A DNA stretch of 64,000 nt from Roseomonas nitratireducens (GCF_017813355.1 NZ_JAGIYZ010000015.1:62001-126000), one strand, 5' to 3'. Shown: positions 26,434 to 35,375, counted from the stretch's first letter. A program made the numbers and translations. The notes: a model not told the origin generated them from the sequence alone.

Positions 26434-27212
26434 CGCGCGCCGCCCAGATAGGCGTCCTGCACGGCGGCATCGTCGCGGATCGCCGCGAAGGTCCCTTCGG
26501 CCAGCGTCCGGCCCGCCGCCATGACGACGACGTGGTCGGAGATCCGTTCGATCAGCGCCATGTCGTGCTCGACGAGCAGGATGGTCCGCCCTTCCGCGAC
26601 AAGCGCCCGCAGCAGGTCACCGATCTCCTCCGCCAGCGTCGGGTTCACCCCGGCCGCGGGTTCGTCGAGCAGCAGCAGGACCGGCTCGGCCATCAGCACG
26701 CGCCCGATCTCGAGCAGCTTCTTCTGTCCGCCCGACAGCGCCGTGACCTGGTTGTCGATGACCGCGGCAAGGCGCAGGCGGCGCGCGACCGCGAGCGCCT
26801 GCTCCGCGAGCGCGGCTTCCCGCCGCCGTGCCGCGGCGGAGCCCAGCAGCGCGGCGGCCCAGCCCTCCCCCGGCTGGTCGCGGCCATAGAGCAGGAGGTG
26901 TTCGAAGACCGAGAGCCTGGGAAAGCCACGCGCGATCTGGAAGGACCGCACCAGCCCCTGCGCCGTGATCCGCTCCGGCGGCAGCCCGAGCAGTTCCACC
27001 CCGCGCAACCGCACGCTGCCGGATTGCGGGCGCAACAGGCCCGAGACGGCGTTGAACAGGGTTGTCTTGCCCGCGCCGTTCGGGCCGATCAGCGCGGTGA
27101 TGCGTCCCGGCGCGACTTCGAAGGTCACGCCGTCCAGCGCCGCAAGCCCGCCGAAGGACAGGCGCAGCCCTGCGACCCGCAGCAGCGCATGGTCGTTCCG
27201 GGAGACATTCAT
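26430..27212 (-). CDS. livG: Branched-chain-type ABC transporter ATPase (LivG), copy 2
   Basis: 260 residues from the ATG encoding MNVSRNDHALLRVAGLRLSF. Walker A is GPNGAGKTT, followed by LSGGQKKLLEIGRVLM and LLLDEPAAGVNP. A longer in-frame start at 27308 is possible, but its extra residues do not resemble the family. It is the first transporter gene of copy 2. A 133-nt gap separates it from the SDR gene upstream on the same strand. Confidence 0.88.
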   Translation of the reverse strand: MNVSRNDHALLRVAGLRLSFGGLAALDGVTFEVAPGRITALIGPNGAGKTTLFNAVSGLLRPQSGSVRLRGVELLGLPPERITAQGLVRSFQIARGFPRLSVFEHLLLYGRDQPGEGWAAALLGSAAARRREAALAEQALAVARRLRLAAVIDNQVTALSGGQKKLLEIGRVLMAEPVLLLLDEPAAGVNPTLAEEIGDLLRALVAEGRTILLVEHDMALIERISDHVVVMAAGRTLAEGTFAAIRDDAAVQDAYLGGAR

Positions 27213-27345
27213 GATGTCACAGCACGGCGGATTTCGTGGCGCGTTGCAAGGGGGCCTCGTCCGGCGTCCCGGGATTCCGTGGCGCCGTGCCGCGAAGATG
27301 TCGCGCACGCCTGCGCCCGCGGATGCCCCCGCCGCAGGTCGAGCG

Positions 27346-28035
27346 TCAGAGCGAACTGCCGCCGCAGACGACGATCTGCTGGCCGGTGATCGCGCCGGCC
27401 TCCGGGCCGAGCAGAAAGGCCGTCAGCGCGGCGATCTCCTCGGGCAGGATGTAGCGCCCGATCGGCGGCAGCTTCGGCGCCACCGCGCTGCGCGCGGGGT
27501 CGCGCAGCATCGGCGTGTCGGTGGCCGCCGGCGCGACGACATTGGCCGTGATGCCCCGCGGGGCGAGTTCGATCGCCCAGGACCGCGCCATGGCGACCAG
27601 CGCCGCCTTGGACGCGGCGTATTGGCTGCGCCCGGCCGATCCCGCGGCGGTACGGCTGCCGACCAGCACGATGCGCCCACCTTCCGTCATGCGGGGCACC
27701 AACAGGTCCGCCAGCAGCGAAGCCGCCTCGACATGCAGGCGCCAGAGCATCCGGCCCGCCTCGGCATCCAGCGAACCGACCGCGCCGCCGCGCATCAGGC
27801 CCGCGGCATGCACCAGGGCGGTGGGGCGAAGATCGGCGACGGCGTCCGGCAGGGCGGCCGCGTCCAGCAGGTCCACCGCACGGTGGGCGAAGCGCGGATC
27901 AGCGAGGCCCGGATCCCGGCGGCTGAGGCCGGTGACACGCCATCCGTCACGCAGCAACCGCGCGACGATGGCCGCGCCGATGCCCGAACTGGCACCGGTG
28001 ACGATCGCGTGGCCTGCGGCGGTCTCCGGCGTCAT
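27346..28035 (-). CDS. SDR family NAD(P)-dependent oxidoreductase
   Basis: 229 residues: TGASSGIGAAIVARLL at the N-terminus, active-site YAASKAALVAMA and a cofactor fold AIVTGASSGIG. The adenine-side residues are GLSRRDPG, suggesting NADP. It leads the minus-strand run and is divergent from the IclR regulator at 28160. It may act on a hydroxyl or keto group of the compound imported by the Liv systems, or serve the divergent operon. The substrate is unknown. Confidence 0.85.
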   Translation of the reverse strand: MTPETAAGHAIVTGASSGIGAAIVARLLRDGWRVTGLSRRDPGLADPRFAHRAVDLLDAAALPDAVADLRPTALVHAAGLMRGGAVGSLDAEAGRMLWRLHVEAASLLADLLVPRMTEGGRIVLVGSRTAAGSAGRSQYAASKAALVAMARSWAIELAPRGITANVVAPAATDTPMLRDPARSAVAPKLPPIGRYILPEEIAALTAFLLGPEAGAITGQQIVVCGGSSL

Positions 28036-28065
28036 CCGGCGTCTCCATGGATGGTGGCGCCCAGC

Positions 28066-28121
28066 TTGACAGCGCGGGCGACCGCCAGATAGCAAAGCGA
28101 GACATTTCGAACAAATGTTCG
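28066..28121. promoter_or_regulatory. Putative promoter and IclR operator (CGAACA-AA-TGTTCG)
   Basis: A TTGACA box (28066-28071) and a weak TAGCAA (28090-28095) point toward the IclR operon. Immediately downstream is a perfect palindrome CGAACA-AA-TGTTCG (28108-28121), placed about where a repressor would sit over the transcription start. It lies between the divergent SDR and IclR genes. The upstream ATG at 28115 falls inside the palindrome, which argues for the later GTG as the real start. Confidence 0.45.
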
Positions 28122-28159
28122 CATTCCGATCAAGCGTGAAGAAGGGGGAGAAGGCGGCG

Positions 28160-28987
28160 GTGGACGGCACGCGGGGACGCGTCGAGAACCCGAAGAACCT
28201 GGTCCAGTCCGTCGCCAAGGCCTTCGCCGTGCTGAAGGCCTTCGGCCCAGGCCAGCCCGAGCTGACGGTCGCCGAGGTCGCCGCCCACACGGGCCACGAC
28301 CGCGGGACCGCCTTCCGGCTGATTCACACCCTGGTCGGCCTGGGCTATCTGCGCACCGTGCCGGACGGGCGGCGCTTCCGGCTGACACTGAAATGCCTGG
28401 AACTCGGCTATGCCGCGCTCTCGGCCGGCGACCTGCCGGCCCTGGCGCAGCCGCTGCTGCGCGAGCTGGTGCCGGAGGTGGCCGATGCCGGCTCCCTCGG
28501 CCTGCTGGAGAAAGGCGAGGTGATCTACCTCGCCCGCGTCGAGGCCGGGCTGGAGCGCCACGGCGTGGTGCGCCGCCCTGGCACGCGCATCGGCGCCTAC
28601 GCCACCGCGCTCGGCCAGGCGATCCTGGCGTGGCTGCCGCGCGACGAGCAGGTCGCGCAGCTCGAGAGCGTGCCCCGCGTGAAGCTGTCGGACCGCACGC
28701 TGACCGACCTCGACGCGCTGCTCCTGCGGCTCGATGAGGTCAGGGCCCGTGGCTACGCGGTCTCCGATGGCGAGAACGCCTATGGCCTGCGCACCGTTGC
28801 CGCCCCCGTGCTCGATGCACGCGGCGCGCCGGCGGCGGGGGTGAGCCTGACCGCCGGCGGCGACCGCCTGACGCTGGCCGAGTTCACCGCCCTGACCGCA
28901 CCGCGCGTCCGTGCGCTGGCAGATGAACTCGGCACCGCGCTGCGCCTGTCCCTCGGCGCCATCGGCCTGGGCGGGGGGACGCGATGA
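28160..28987 (+). CDS. IclR family transcriptional regulator
   Basis: About 275 residues from a GTG preceded by GGGGGAG (9-nt spacing). An alternative ATG at 28115 lies inside the palindrome. The N-terminal winged helix reads SVAKAFAVLKAFG and LTVAEVAAHTGHDRGTAFRLI. The C-terminal effector domain shows VIYLARVEAGLERHGVVRRPG, GAYATALGQAILAWLP and RARGYAVSDGENAYGL. The stop overlaps the next gene by 4 nt, so this regulator belongs to the operon it probably controls. Confidence 0.9.
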   Translation: MDGTRGRVENPKNLVQSVAKAFAVLKAFGPGQPELTVAEVAAHTGHDRGTAFRLIHTLVGLGYLRTVPDGRRFRLTLKCLELGYAALSAGDLPALAQPLLRELVPEVADAGSLGLLEKGEVIYLARVEAGLERHGVVRRPGTRIGAYATALGQAILAWLPRDEQVAQLESVPRVKLSDRTLTDLDALLLRLDEVRARGYAVSDGENAYGLRTVAAPVLDARGAPAAGVSLTAGGDRLTLAEFTALTAPRVRALADELGTALRLSLGAIGLGGGTR

Positions 28988-30093
28988 CGCGACCGGTCCT
29001 GCGGCTGCTGGCCGACGACCTGACCGGCGCGCTGGACACGGCGGCCGAGCTGACGGGACTGTGCGGCGCAGTGCCGGTGGGCTGGGCGGTCGATGCCGCC
29101 ACGGGCAGCCTCGCCATCGATGCCGGCACGCGGGAGATCTCGCGGGAGGAGGCGACGGCGAGGGTGCGCGCGCTGGCACCCGCGCTGCGCGGCGCGGACA
29201 TCGCCTTCAAGAAGATCGACAGCCTGCTGCGCGGCCATGTCGCGGCGGAACTCGCCGCCTGCCTTGGAACAGACGCCTGGCAGCATGTCGTTCTCGCCCC
29301 CGCATTCCCCGCGCAGGGGCGCGTCACCCGCGGTGGCCGCGTGATGCTGCGGCAGCCCGACGGGACGCTGTCCGGCGTCGGGCCGGGGCTGTCCGACCTG
29401 CTCGCGCCGGAGGGTCTGCGGCCGCGACGCGGTGATCCCTCGGCGCCCCTGCCGCCGGGCCTGTCGATCTTCGACGCCGAGGACGAGGCGGATCTGGCCC
29501 GCATCGCCACACTCGGCCGCGCCGCGGCCGGCCCGGTCCTGTGGTGCGGCAGCGGCGGCCTCGCCCGTGCCCTGGCAGCCCACGCGCCGGCGGCCGCGAG
29601 CAGCGCGCTGCGCGGCCCGGTGCTTGGGCTGTTCGGCTCCGACCAGCCGGCGACGGCGCGTCAACTCGCCGCCTGCGCGCCTTGCACGATCGCCGTGGCG
29701 GAAGGCGACGCGCAGGCGGCGGCCGACATCGCGCGCATGTTGGCGGAGACGGGCGTGGCCATGGTCACCATCGCCTTGCCCGATGGGCTCGGCCGCGCCG
29801 ATGCCGCGCGCCGCATCGCCGCGGCCATGGCGGGACTCACGCGACGACTGCCACCGCCCGGCACATTGATCGCCGCGGGCGGGGAGACCTTGCGCGCGAT
29901 CTGCGACGCGCTCGGCGCGCGCGGCCTGGAGGCGACGAGCCTCGTGCAGCCGGGCGTGCCGCGTTCCGTCTTCCGCGGCGGCGCCTGGGACGGCGTCGCC
30001 GTCATCTCGAAATCCGGCGCCTTCGGCGGGGATGCGCTGTGGCGCGACCTGCTGGCCGAAACCATCGTGCCCTCCTGGAGCATTCCCGCATGA
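28984..30093 (+). CDS. Four-carbon acid sugar kinase family protein (DUF1537, DtnK/OtnK-like)
   Basis: 369 residues beginning with the family motif RLLADDLTGALDTAAELTG. It continues with FKKIDSLLRGHVAAELAA and VLAPAFPAQGRVTRGG. The C-terminal half holds the nucleotide-binding region (LIAAGGETLRAICDALGARG, GVAVISKSGAFGGDAL). Members phosphorylate D-threonate, D-erythronate or 3-oxo-tetronates. It is somewhat short for the family. It overlaps the PdxA-type gene by 4 nt; the kinase + PdxA pair is the known core of D-threonate-type catabolism. Which four-carbon acid is used is unknown. Confidence 0.88.
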   Translation: MTRPVLRLLADDLTGALDTAAELTGLCGAVPVGWAVDAATGSLAIDAGTREISREEATARVRALAPALRGADIAFKKIDSLLRGHVAAELAACLGTDAWQHVVLAPAFPAQGRVTRGGRVMLRQPDGTLSGVGPGLSDLLAPEGLRPRRGDPSAPLPPGLSIFDAEDEADLARIATLGRAAAGPVLWCGSGGLARALAAHAPAAASSALRGPVLGLFGSDQPATARQLAACAPCTIAVAEGDAQAAADIARMLAETGVAMVTIALPDGLGRADAARRIAAAMAGLTRRLPPPGTLIAAGGETLRAICDALGARGLEATSLVQPGVPRSVFRGGAWDGVAVISKSGAFGGDALWRDLLAETIVPSWSIPA

Positions 30094-31136
30094 CGCCGCG
30101 CCATCTCGCAATCACCATGGGCGACCCGGCGGGCATCGGGCCGGAGATCATCGTCAAGGCGTGCCTTGCGCTGACGGACCGGATCGCCGCCGGCGCATTG
30201 CGGCTTCTCGTGATCGGCAGCGGCGTCGCGCTGGAGCGCGCGCGCGCGGCACTGGCGCCGGAGCTCGCGATACCGGAGGTCTCGGCCAGTGACCGCGACT
30301 GGCCGGCGCTCGGCTTTCTCCAGGCCGGGCCAGAGGGCGCGCCGATCGCGCCGGGGATGCTCAGCGCCGATGCGGGCCGCTTCGCCTATCTTGCGGTCGA
30401 GCACGGCGTGCGGCTCGCCCAGGCGGGCAAGGTCGGCGCCATCGTCACCGCGCCGCTGAACAAGGAAGCGCTGAACAAGGCCGGCTACCACTATGCCGGC
30501 CATACCGAGATGCTGGCCGAACTGACCGGCGTGAAGGGCAGCGTCATGCTGCTGGCGCACGGCAACATGCGCGTCAGCCACGTCACCACCCATTGCGCGC
30601 TCGAGGATGTGCCCAGGCGCGTCACGCCCCACCGCATCCGCCTCGTCCTGGACCTGACGCAGCAGGCGCTGCGCGGCCTCGGCATCGAACGCCCGCACAT
30701 CGCCGTAGCCGCGCTGAACCCGCATGCGGGGGAAGGCGGGCTGTTCGGTCGCCAGGATATCGACGTGGTCGCCCCCACCATCGCGCAGGCGGTGGCCGAC
30801 GGGCTGCATGTGACGGGCCCGGTGCCGGGCGACACCGTCTTCGTGAAGCTGCGCGCCGGGCAGTTCGACGCGGTGGTGGCGATGTACCACGACCAGGGGC
30901 ACATCCCTGTGAAGCTGCTCGGCTTCCATGTCGATCCGGCGACGGGGCGATGGGATGCGCTGTCGGGGGTGAACATCACCCTTGGGCTGCCGGTGATCCG
31001 CACCTCGGTCGACCACGGCACCGCCTTCGACATCGCCGGCAAGGGCATCGCCAGCGAGCGCAGCCTGATCGAGGCCATCGAATACGCCGAGCGGCTCGCC
31101 GCCCATCGCCCCGCCACGCTGGACCCCGGCCCATGA
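30090..31136 (+). CDS. pdxA2: PdxA-type dehydrogenase (4-phospho-D-threonate/erythronate dehydrogenase-like)
   Basis: 348 residues with the PdxA signatures GDPAGIGPE (11-19), TAPLNKEALNKAGYHYAGHT, ALNPHAGEGGLFG and metal site MYHDQGHIPVKLLGF. It starts in the stop of the kinase gene (ATGA). PdxA proteins oxidise 4-phosphohydroxy-threonine. PdxA2 paralogues next to DUF1537 kinases act on 4-phospho-D-threonate or erythronate, giving dihydroxyacetone phosphate and CO2. Context favours the latter over vitamin B6 synthesis, as no pdxJ or ksgA is near. Confidence 0.9.
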   Translation: MTPRHLAITMGDPAGIGPEIIVKACLALTDRIAAGALRLLVIGSGVALERARAALAPELAIPEVSASDRDWPALGFLQAGPEGAPIAPGMLSADAGRFAYLAVEHGVRLAQAGKVGAIVTAPLNKEALNKAGYHYAGHTEMLAELTGVKGSVMLLAHGNMRVSHVTTHCALEDVPRRVTPHRIRLVLDLTQQALRGLGIERPHIAVAALNPHAGEGGLFGRQDIDVVAPTIAQAVADGLHVTGPVPGDTVFVKLRAGQFDAVVAMYHDQGHIPVKLLGFHVDPATGRWDALSGVNITLGLPVIRTSVDHGTAFDIAGKGIASERSLIEAIEYAERLAAHRPATLDPGP

Positions 31137-32254
31137 CCGACCTGCTTCGCGCCATCGAGATCGACCGCCCGGCGCGCATAGCCTTCGGCCCCGGCCAGGT
31201 GGCCGCCATCGGGCCCTGGGCACGCGAGCGGGACATCACGCGCAGCCTCGTCATCGCTGGCGCGTCCAACGCCGCGCGCGTCGAGCTGCTTGGCCTGCCG
31301 GGCGAGGTGACGGTCTTCGGCGCGGTGAAGCCTGAGCCCGACATCCCCAACCTCGAAGCCGCCCTGGCGATCGCCGAGCGCACGCGGCCGCAGCTGGTGG
31401 TGGGCTTCGGCGGCGGCAGCGCGATGGACCTCGCCAAGCTCGTCGCCGTGCTGCCAGGCAGCGGCCAGACGCTGGCCGAGGTGGTTGGACCGGAGAAGGT
31501 GGCCCGCCGCAGCGTGGCGCTGGCGCAGGTGGCGACGACCTCGGGTACCGGCAGCGAGGCGGGATCGCGCGCCCTCGTCACCGACCCCACGAGCCGCAAC
31601 AAGCTCGCGGTGCAGAGCCGGCACATGGTCGCCGACCTCGCCGTGATTGATCCCGACCTGACCATGAGCGTGCCCGCCGCGGTGACAGCGGCGACCGGCG
31701 TCGACGCGCTGGCGCATTGCGCCGAGGCATTCACCAGCCGCAAGGCGCATCCGCTGATCGATCTCTATGCGCTGGAGGGCATCCGCCTCGTCGGCCGCTT
31801 CCTGGCCCGCGCCGTGGCGGATGGCAGCGATAGGGAGGCGCGGGCCGGGCTCGCCCTGGCGTCGCTCTATGGTGGCTTCTGCCTCGGTCCCGTGAACACG
31901 ACGGCGGGGCATGCGGTGGCCTATCCGCTCGGCACCCGGCACCATGTCGCGCATGGCCTCGCCTGCGCGGTGATCTTCCCGCACACGCTCGCCTTCAACG
32001 CGTCGGCGATGCCGGAAAAGACGGCGCTGGTCCTGGACGCGCTCGGCCTCGGCGGCGCGCGGGACGCGCTCGCCGCCGCCCATGGCTACTGCACCGCGCT
32101 CGGCATCGAGATGCGCCTGTCCCGCCTCGGCGTGCCGGAGGACGACTTGCCCGCCATGGCAACGGAGGCGCATGCCATCCGCCGCCTGCTCGACAACAAC
32201 CCGCGCGAGATGAGCCGCGAGCAGATCCTTGAGATCTATCGCGCGGCGCTGTGA
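31133..32254 (+). CDS. Iron-containing alcohol dehydrogenase / maleylacetate reductase-like
   Basis: 373 residues: an NAD fold GFGGGSAMDLAKLVAVL, TTSGTGSEAGSRALV, and metal-binding segments GVDALAHCAEAF and TRHHVAHGLACAVIFPH, with the three histidines usual in Fe-ADHs. It overlaps pdxA2 by 4 nt. It may oxidise or reduce an alcohol or aldehyde made by the aldolase or kinase branch of the operon. The substrate is not inferable. Confidence 0.9.
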   Translation: MTDLLRAIEIDRPARIAFGPGQVAAIGPWARERDITRSLVIAGASNAARVELLGLPGEVTVFGAVKPEPDIPNLEAALAIAERTRPQLVVGFGGGSAMDLAKLVAVLPGSGQTLAEVVGPEKVARRSVALAQVATTSGTGSEAGSRALVTDPTSRNKLAVQSRHMVADLAVIDPDLTMSVPAAVTAATGVDALAHCAEAFTSRKAHPLIDLYALEGIRLVGRFLARAVADGSDREARAGLALASLYGGFCLGPVNTTAGHAVAYPLGTRHHVAHGLACAVIFPHTLAFNASAMPEKTALVLDALGLGGARDALAAAHGYCTALGIEMRLSRLGVPEDDLPAMATEAHAIRRLLDNNPREMSREQILEIYRAAL

Positions 32255-32264
32255 GGAGATGCCC

Positions 32265-33452
32265 ATGCCCGACGCCGCCGGCGTGATCGAACGCCCCGAG
32301 ATCCTGACCCCGGCGCCCGGCGATCCGACGCGCATCGAAGCGTTCATCCCCACGCCCTGCGTGCAGAACCACGCAGCCTTCCTGCTGCCGCTGCCCGGCG
32401 GCGACATGGGCTGCGTGTGGTTCGGCGGGACGCAGGAGGGCGTGCCCGACATCTCGGTGCACTTCTCACGCCTCGCCGCGGGGGCGGATCGCTGGTCGCC
32501 GGCGGTGCGGCTTTCCAACGACCCGACACGGTCGGAGCAGAACCCGCTGATGTTCCACGCGCCCGACGGGAAGCTCTGGCTGCTCTGGACAGCACAGGTC
32601 TCGGGGAACCAGGACACCGCCATCATTCGCCGCCGTATCTCGAGCGATGGCGGCCGCAACTGGGGACCGATCGAGACGCTGTTCGGCGAGCAGCCCGGCT
32701 TCGGCACCTTCATCCGCAGCCCGATAACGGTGCTCGACAGCGGCGACTGGCTGCTGCCGATCTGGCGCTGCACGAAGCCGCCGGCGGGCGCCTGGACAGG
32801 CGACCTCGACACCAGCTCGGTGATGATCTCCTCGGATTCCGGCGCGACCTGGACGGAGCACGCGGTGCCTGGGAGCACGGGCTGCGTCCATATGAGCATC
32901 GTCGACCTGCGCGACGGCACGCTGGTGGCCTTCTATCGCAGCCGCTGGGCTGACTCGATCCATATGAGCCGGTCTTCCGACGGCGGGCGGGCCTGGTCGG
33001 CGCCGGTGCCGACGGACCTGCCGAACAACAATTCCTCGGTGATGGCGATCCGCCTGGCCGATGGCCGGCTCGCCATGGCCTACAATCACGCGAGCGTGGC
33101 CGATGCGACCGGACGGCGCGTGTCGCTCTACGACGACATCGGCGGCGAGGAGCTTGCACCGGCGGTGCCGCCCAGCACCGGCCGTACCGCCTTCTGGGGC
33201 GCGCCGCGCGCACCGATGACGCTGGCGCTCTCGTCCGACCAGGGCCGCAGTTGGCCCGTCCGGCGCAACCTCGAGACGGGCGACGGCTACTGCATGACCA
33301 ACAATTCGAAGGACCGGCTTAACCGGGAATTCTCATACCCGTCGCTGTGCCAGACGCCGGACGGGATGCTGCACGTCGCCTACACCTACTGGCGGCAGAC
33401 CATCAAATACGTCCGCATCGCACCCGGCTGGGTCGCGGGAGAGGGCAAATGA
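32265..33452 (+). CDS. Sialidase-like (BNR/Asp-box) beta-propeller protein, cytoplasmic
   Basis: 395 residues, with GAGGAG 6 nt before the chosen ATG (another ATG lies 6 nt upstream). Four Asp-box repeats are visible at about 126-133, 189-196, 237-244 and 323-330 (SSDGGRNW, SSDSGATW, SSDGGRAW, SSDQGRSW), defining a six-bladed propeller of the sialidase clan. There is no signal peptide. It sits between the alcohol dehydrogenase and a DapA-type aldolase, so it probably processes a small sugar-acid conjugate inside the cell rather than host glycans. The reaction is unknown. Confidence 0.82.
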   Translation: MPDAAGVIERPEILTPAPGDPTRIEAFIPTPCVQNHAAFLLPLPGGDMGCVWFGGTQEGVPDISVHFSRLAAGADRWSPAVRLSNDPTRSEQNPLMFHAPDGKLWLLWTAQVSGNQDTAIIRRRISSDGGRNWGPIETLFGEQPGFGTFIRSPITVLDSGDWLLPIWRCTKPPAGAWTGDLDTSSVMISSDSGATWTEHAVPGSTGCVHMSIVDLRDGTLVAFYRSRWADSIHMSRSSDGGRAWSAPVPTDLPNNNSSVMAIRLADGRLAMAYNHASVADATGRRVSLYDDIGGEELAPAVPPSTGRTAFWGAPRAPMTLALSSDQGRSWPVRRNLETGDGYCMTNNSKDRLNREFSYPSLCQTPDGMLHVAYTYWRQTIKYVRIAPGWVAGEGK

Positions 33453-34339
33453 CCATGCTGAATCCGCGCGGCGTGTTCTGCGCCGCGCTTACGCCCGTGA
33501 CGGCGGCGCTCACGCCCGACCATCCGCTGTTCGTGGCGCATTGCCGTCGGCTGCTTGCGCAGGGTTGCGACGGCATCGCCCTGCTTGGCACGACCGGGGA
33601 GGCGAATTCCTTCTCATCCGACGAACGCCGCGCGCTGCTGGAGGCAGTGGTCGCCGCGGGCATTGCGCCGGAGCGCCTGCTGCCCGGCACCGGCGTCACG
33701 GCGCTAAGCGAGACGGTGGCGCTGACGCGCCATGCGCTCTCGCTCGGCGTCACCACCGTCGTGATGCTGCCGCCCTTCTACTACAAGGGCGTGACGGATG
33801 ACGGCCTGTTCGCCGCCTATGCCGAGGTGGTGGAGCGCGTGGCGGATCCGCGCCTGCGTGTCGTGCTCTACCACATCCCGCAGATGTCGGCGGTGCCGAT
33901 CCCCTTCCCCGTGATCGCGCGGCTGCGCGACGCCTTTCCCGGCACCTTCACCGGCATCAAGGATTCGGCCGGGGATCTCGCGCACATGAACGCGCTGGTC
34001 GACACCTTCCCCGGCCTCGCCGTGCTGGCCGGCGCCGATCCGCTAATGCTGCCGCTGCTGCGCAAGGGCGGTGCAGGTTGCATCACCGCCACATCGAACC
34101 TGGTCGGCGCCGACCTCGCCTTCGTCTTCCGCCATCATGCCGATCCCGCCCGTGCGGCGGAGGTGGAGGCGGCGCAGGCGCGCATCGTCGGCATGCGCAA
34201 CCGCGCATCGCGCTTCGCGCAGATGGCGTCGCTGAAGGCGCTGCTGGCGCATCGCACCGGGGAGGACGGCTGGCATCGGCTCCGCCCACCCCTGCTGCCG
34301 TTGAGCGAGGCGGAGCGCCGAGTGCTGCTGGACGAGTGA
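33449..34339 (+). CDS. Dihydrodipicolinate synthase family aldolase/lyase
   Basis: 296 residues: the phosphate/keto-acid motif GTTGEANSFSSDE (48-60), Y141 in VVLYHIPQ and Schiff-base K171 in FTGIKDSAGDLAHM. This is a class I DapA-like aldolase. Family members include N-acetylneuraminate lyase, KDG aldolase and lysine-pathway DapA. The ATGA overlap with the sialidase-like gene and the acid-sugar genes upstream point to a catabolic 2-keto acid aldolase or dehydratase. Confidence 0.9.
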   Translation: MTMLNPRGVFCAALTPVTAALTPDHPLFVAHCRRLLAQGCDGIALLGTTGEANSFSSDERRALLEAVVAAGIAPERLLPGTGVTALSETVALTRHALSLGVTTVVMLPPFYYKGVTDDGLFAAYAEVVERVADPRLRVVLYHIPQMSAVPIPFPVIARLRDAFPGTFTGIKDSAGDLAHMNALVDTFPGLAVLAGADPLMLPLLRKGGAGCITATSNLVGADLAFVFRHHADPARAAEVEAAQARIVGMRNRASRFAQMASLKALLAHRTGEDGWHRLRPPLLPLSEAERRVLLDE

Positions 34340-34394
34340 GGAATCTACCTGGCCGCGGCAACGCCCGCGCCCATTCACCGTGAGGGAGGACACC

Positions 34395-35375
34395 ATGAAT
34401 CGACGCAAAGTTCTGGCCACGGCCGCCGCAGGCGGCCTCGGGTTGCTGGCGACGCCGGCCGTCCATGCGCAGGATGCCTGGCCGCGCGGCCGGCCGATCC
34501 GCGTCATCTGCCCCTGGCCGCCGGGAGCGGCGAACGACGCGCTGGCGCGCCTGCTGGCGCAGCGGCTCCAGGAGAAGCTGGGGGCCACCGCGGTGGTCGA
34601 GAACCGCACCGGCGGCGCCGGCCTGATCGGCACCAACGCCGTGCTGCAGGCGGCGCCGGACGGCTACACCCTGCTCGCCTCGGCCTTCAACACCGCGGTC
34701 ATGCCGCTGGTGCTGCGGGGCGCGACCTTCGATCCGCAGCGCGACCTCGAAGTGATGGCGCGCACGGCGCAGGCGCCGCTGGTCATGGTGATCAGCGGCC
34801 AGCGCCCGCAGCGCACGCTGGCCGAGGTCGTCGCCGCGGCCCGGGAGAAGCCGCGCGAATGGAGCTTCGCGATCTCCTCCCTCGGGTCGGCCGGCCATCT
34901 CGCGACGATCGAGTTCCGGCGCCGTACCGGCGTCGAGATCGACATGGTGACCTATCGCGGCACGCAGCCCGCCCTGACGGACCTGATGGGCGGGAACGCG
35001 CATCTGCTGATCGACCCCAGCTTCGCTCTTCTGCCAGCGACCGGGGACGGCCGGGTCCGGGCGCTGGGCATCGCGACGGCACAGCGTTCCGCGCTGGCGC
35101 CCGACGTCCCGACCATGGCCGAGGCAGGGCTGCCGGACTACCGCTTCCAGTCCTGGTACGGCGTCTGGGCCCCGAAGGGCACGCCGGCCGAGATCAACCA
35201 GCGGGTCAACGCGCTGATGCAGGAGACGATGCGCGAACCAGCCATGGTCGATCGCCTGAAGAGCCAGGTGCTGGAGCCTGTGACCGAGAGCATCGAGGAA
35301 ACGCGGCGCTTCATCGCGGCGGAGATCACCCGCGCCACCGAACTGCTGCGCAGCGTCAACTACCAGCCGGAATAG
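34395..35375 (+). CDS. Bug/TctC family periplasmic solute-binding receptor
   Basis: 326 residues. GGGAGG lies 8 nt before the ATG. The signal peptide MNRRKVLATAAAGGLGLLAT is processed near AVHAQ. The core has RPIRVICPWPPGAANDALA, VENRTGGAGLIGTNAV and YRGTQPALTDLMGGNAH. It closes the IclR operon and probably senses or captures the compound degraded by it. A start at 34380 is possible but less well supported. Confidence 0.9.
   Translation: MNRRKVLATAAAGGLGLLATPAVHAQDAWPRGRPIRVICPWPPGAANDALARLLAQRLQEKLGATAVVENRTGGAGLIGTNAVLQAAPDGYTLLASAFNTAVMPLVLRGATFDPQRDLEVMARTAQAPLVMVISGQRPQRTLAEVVAAAREKPREWSFAISSLGSAGHLATIEFRRRTGVEIDMVTYRGTQPALTDLMGGNAHLLIDPSFALLPATGDGRVRALGIATAQRSALAPDVPTMAEAGLPDYRFQSWYGVWAPKGTPAEINQRVNALMQETMREPAMVDRLKSQVLEPVTESIEETRRFIAAEITRATELLRSVNYQPE

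Noticed and set aside
30090-31136. PdxA acting in vitamin B6 synthesis
   Set aside because: It overlaps a DUF1537 kinase gene and lies in an IclR operon, with no pdxJ or ksgA beside it. The catabolic PdxA2 role fits better.
30491-32920. 809-codon minus-strand frame
   Set aside because: It is antisense to pdxA2, the alcohol dehydrogenase and the sialidase-like gene, all strongly supported. No signature was found.
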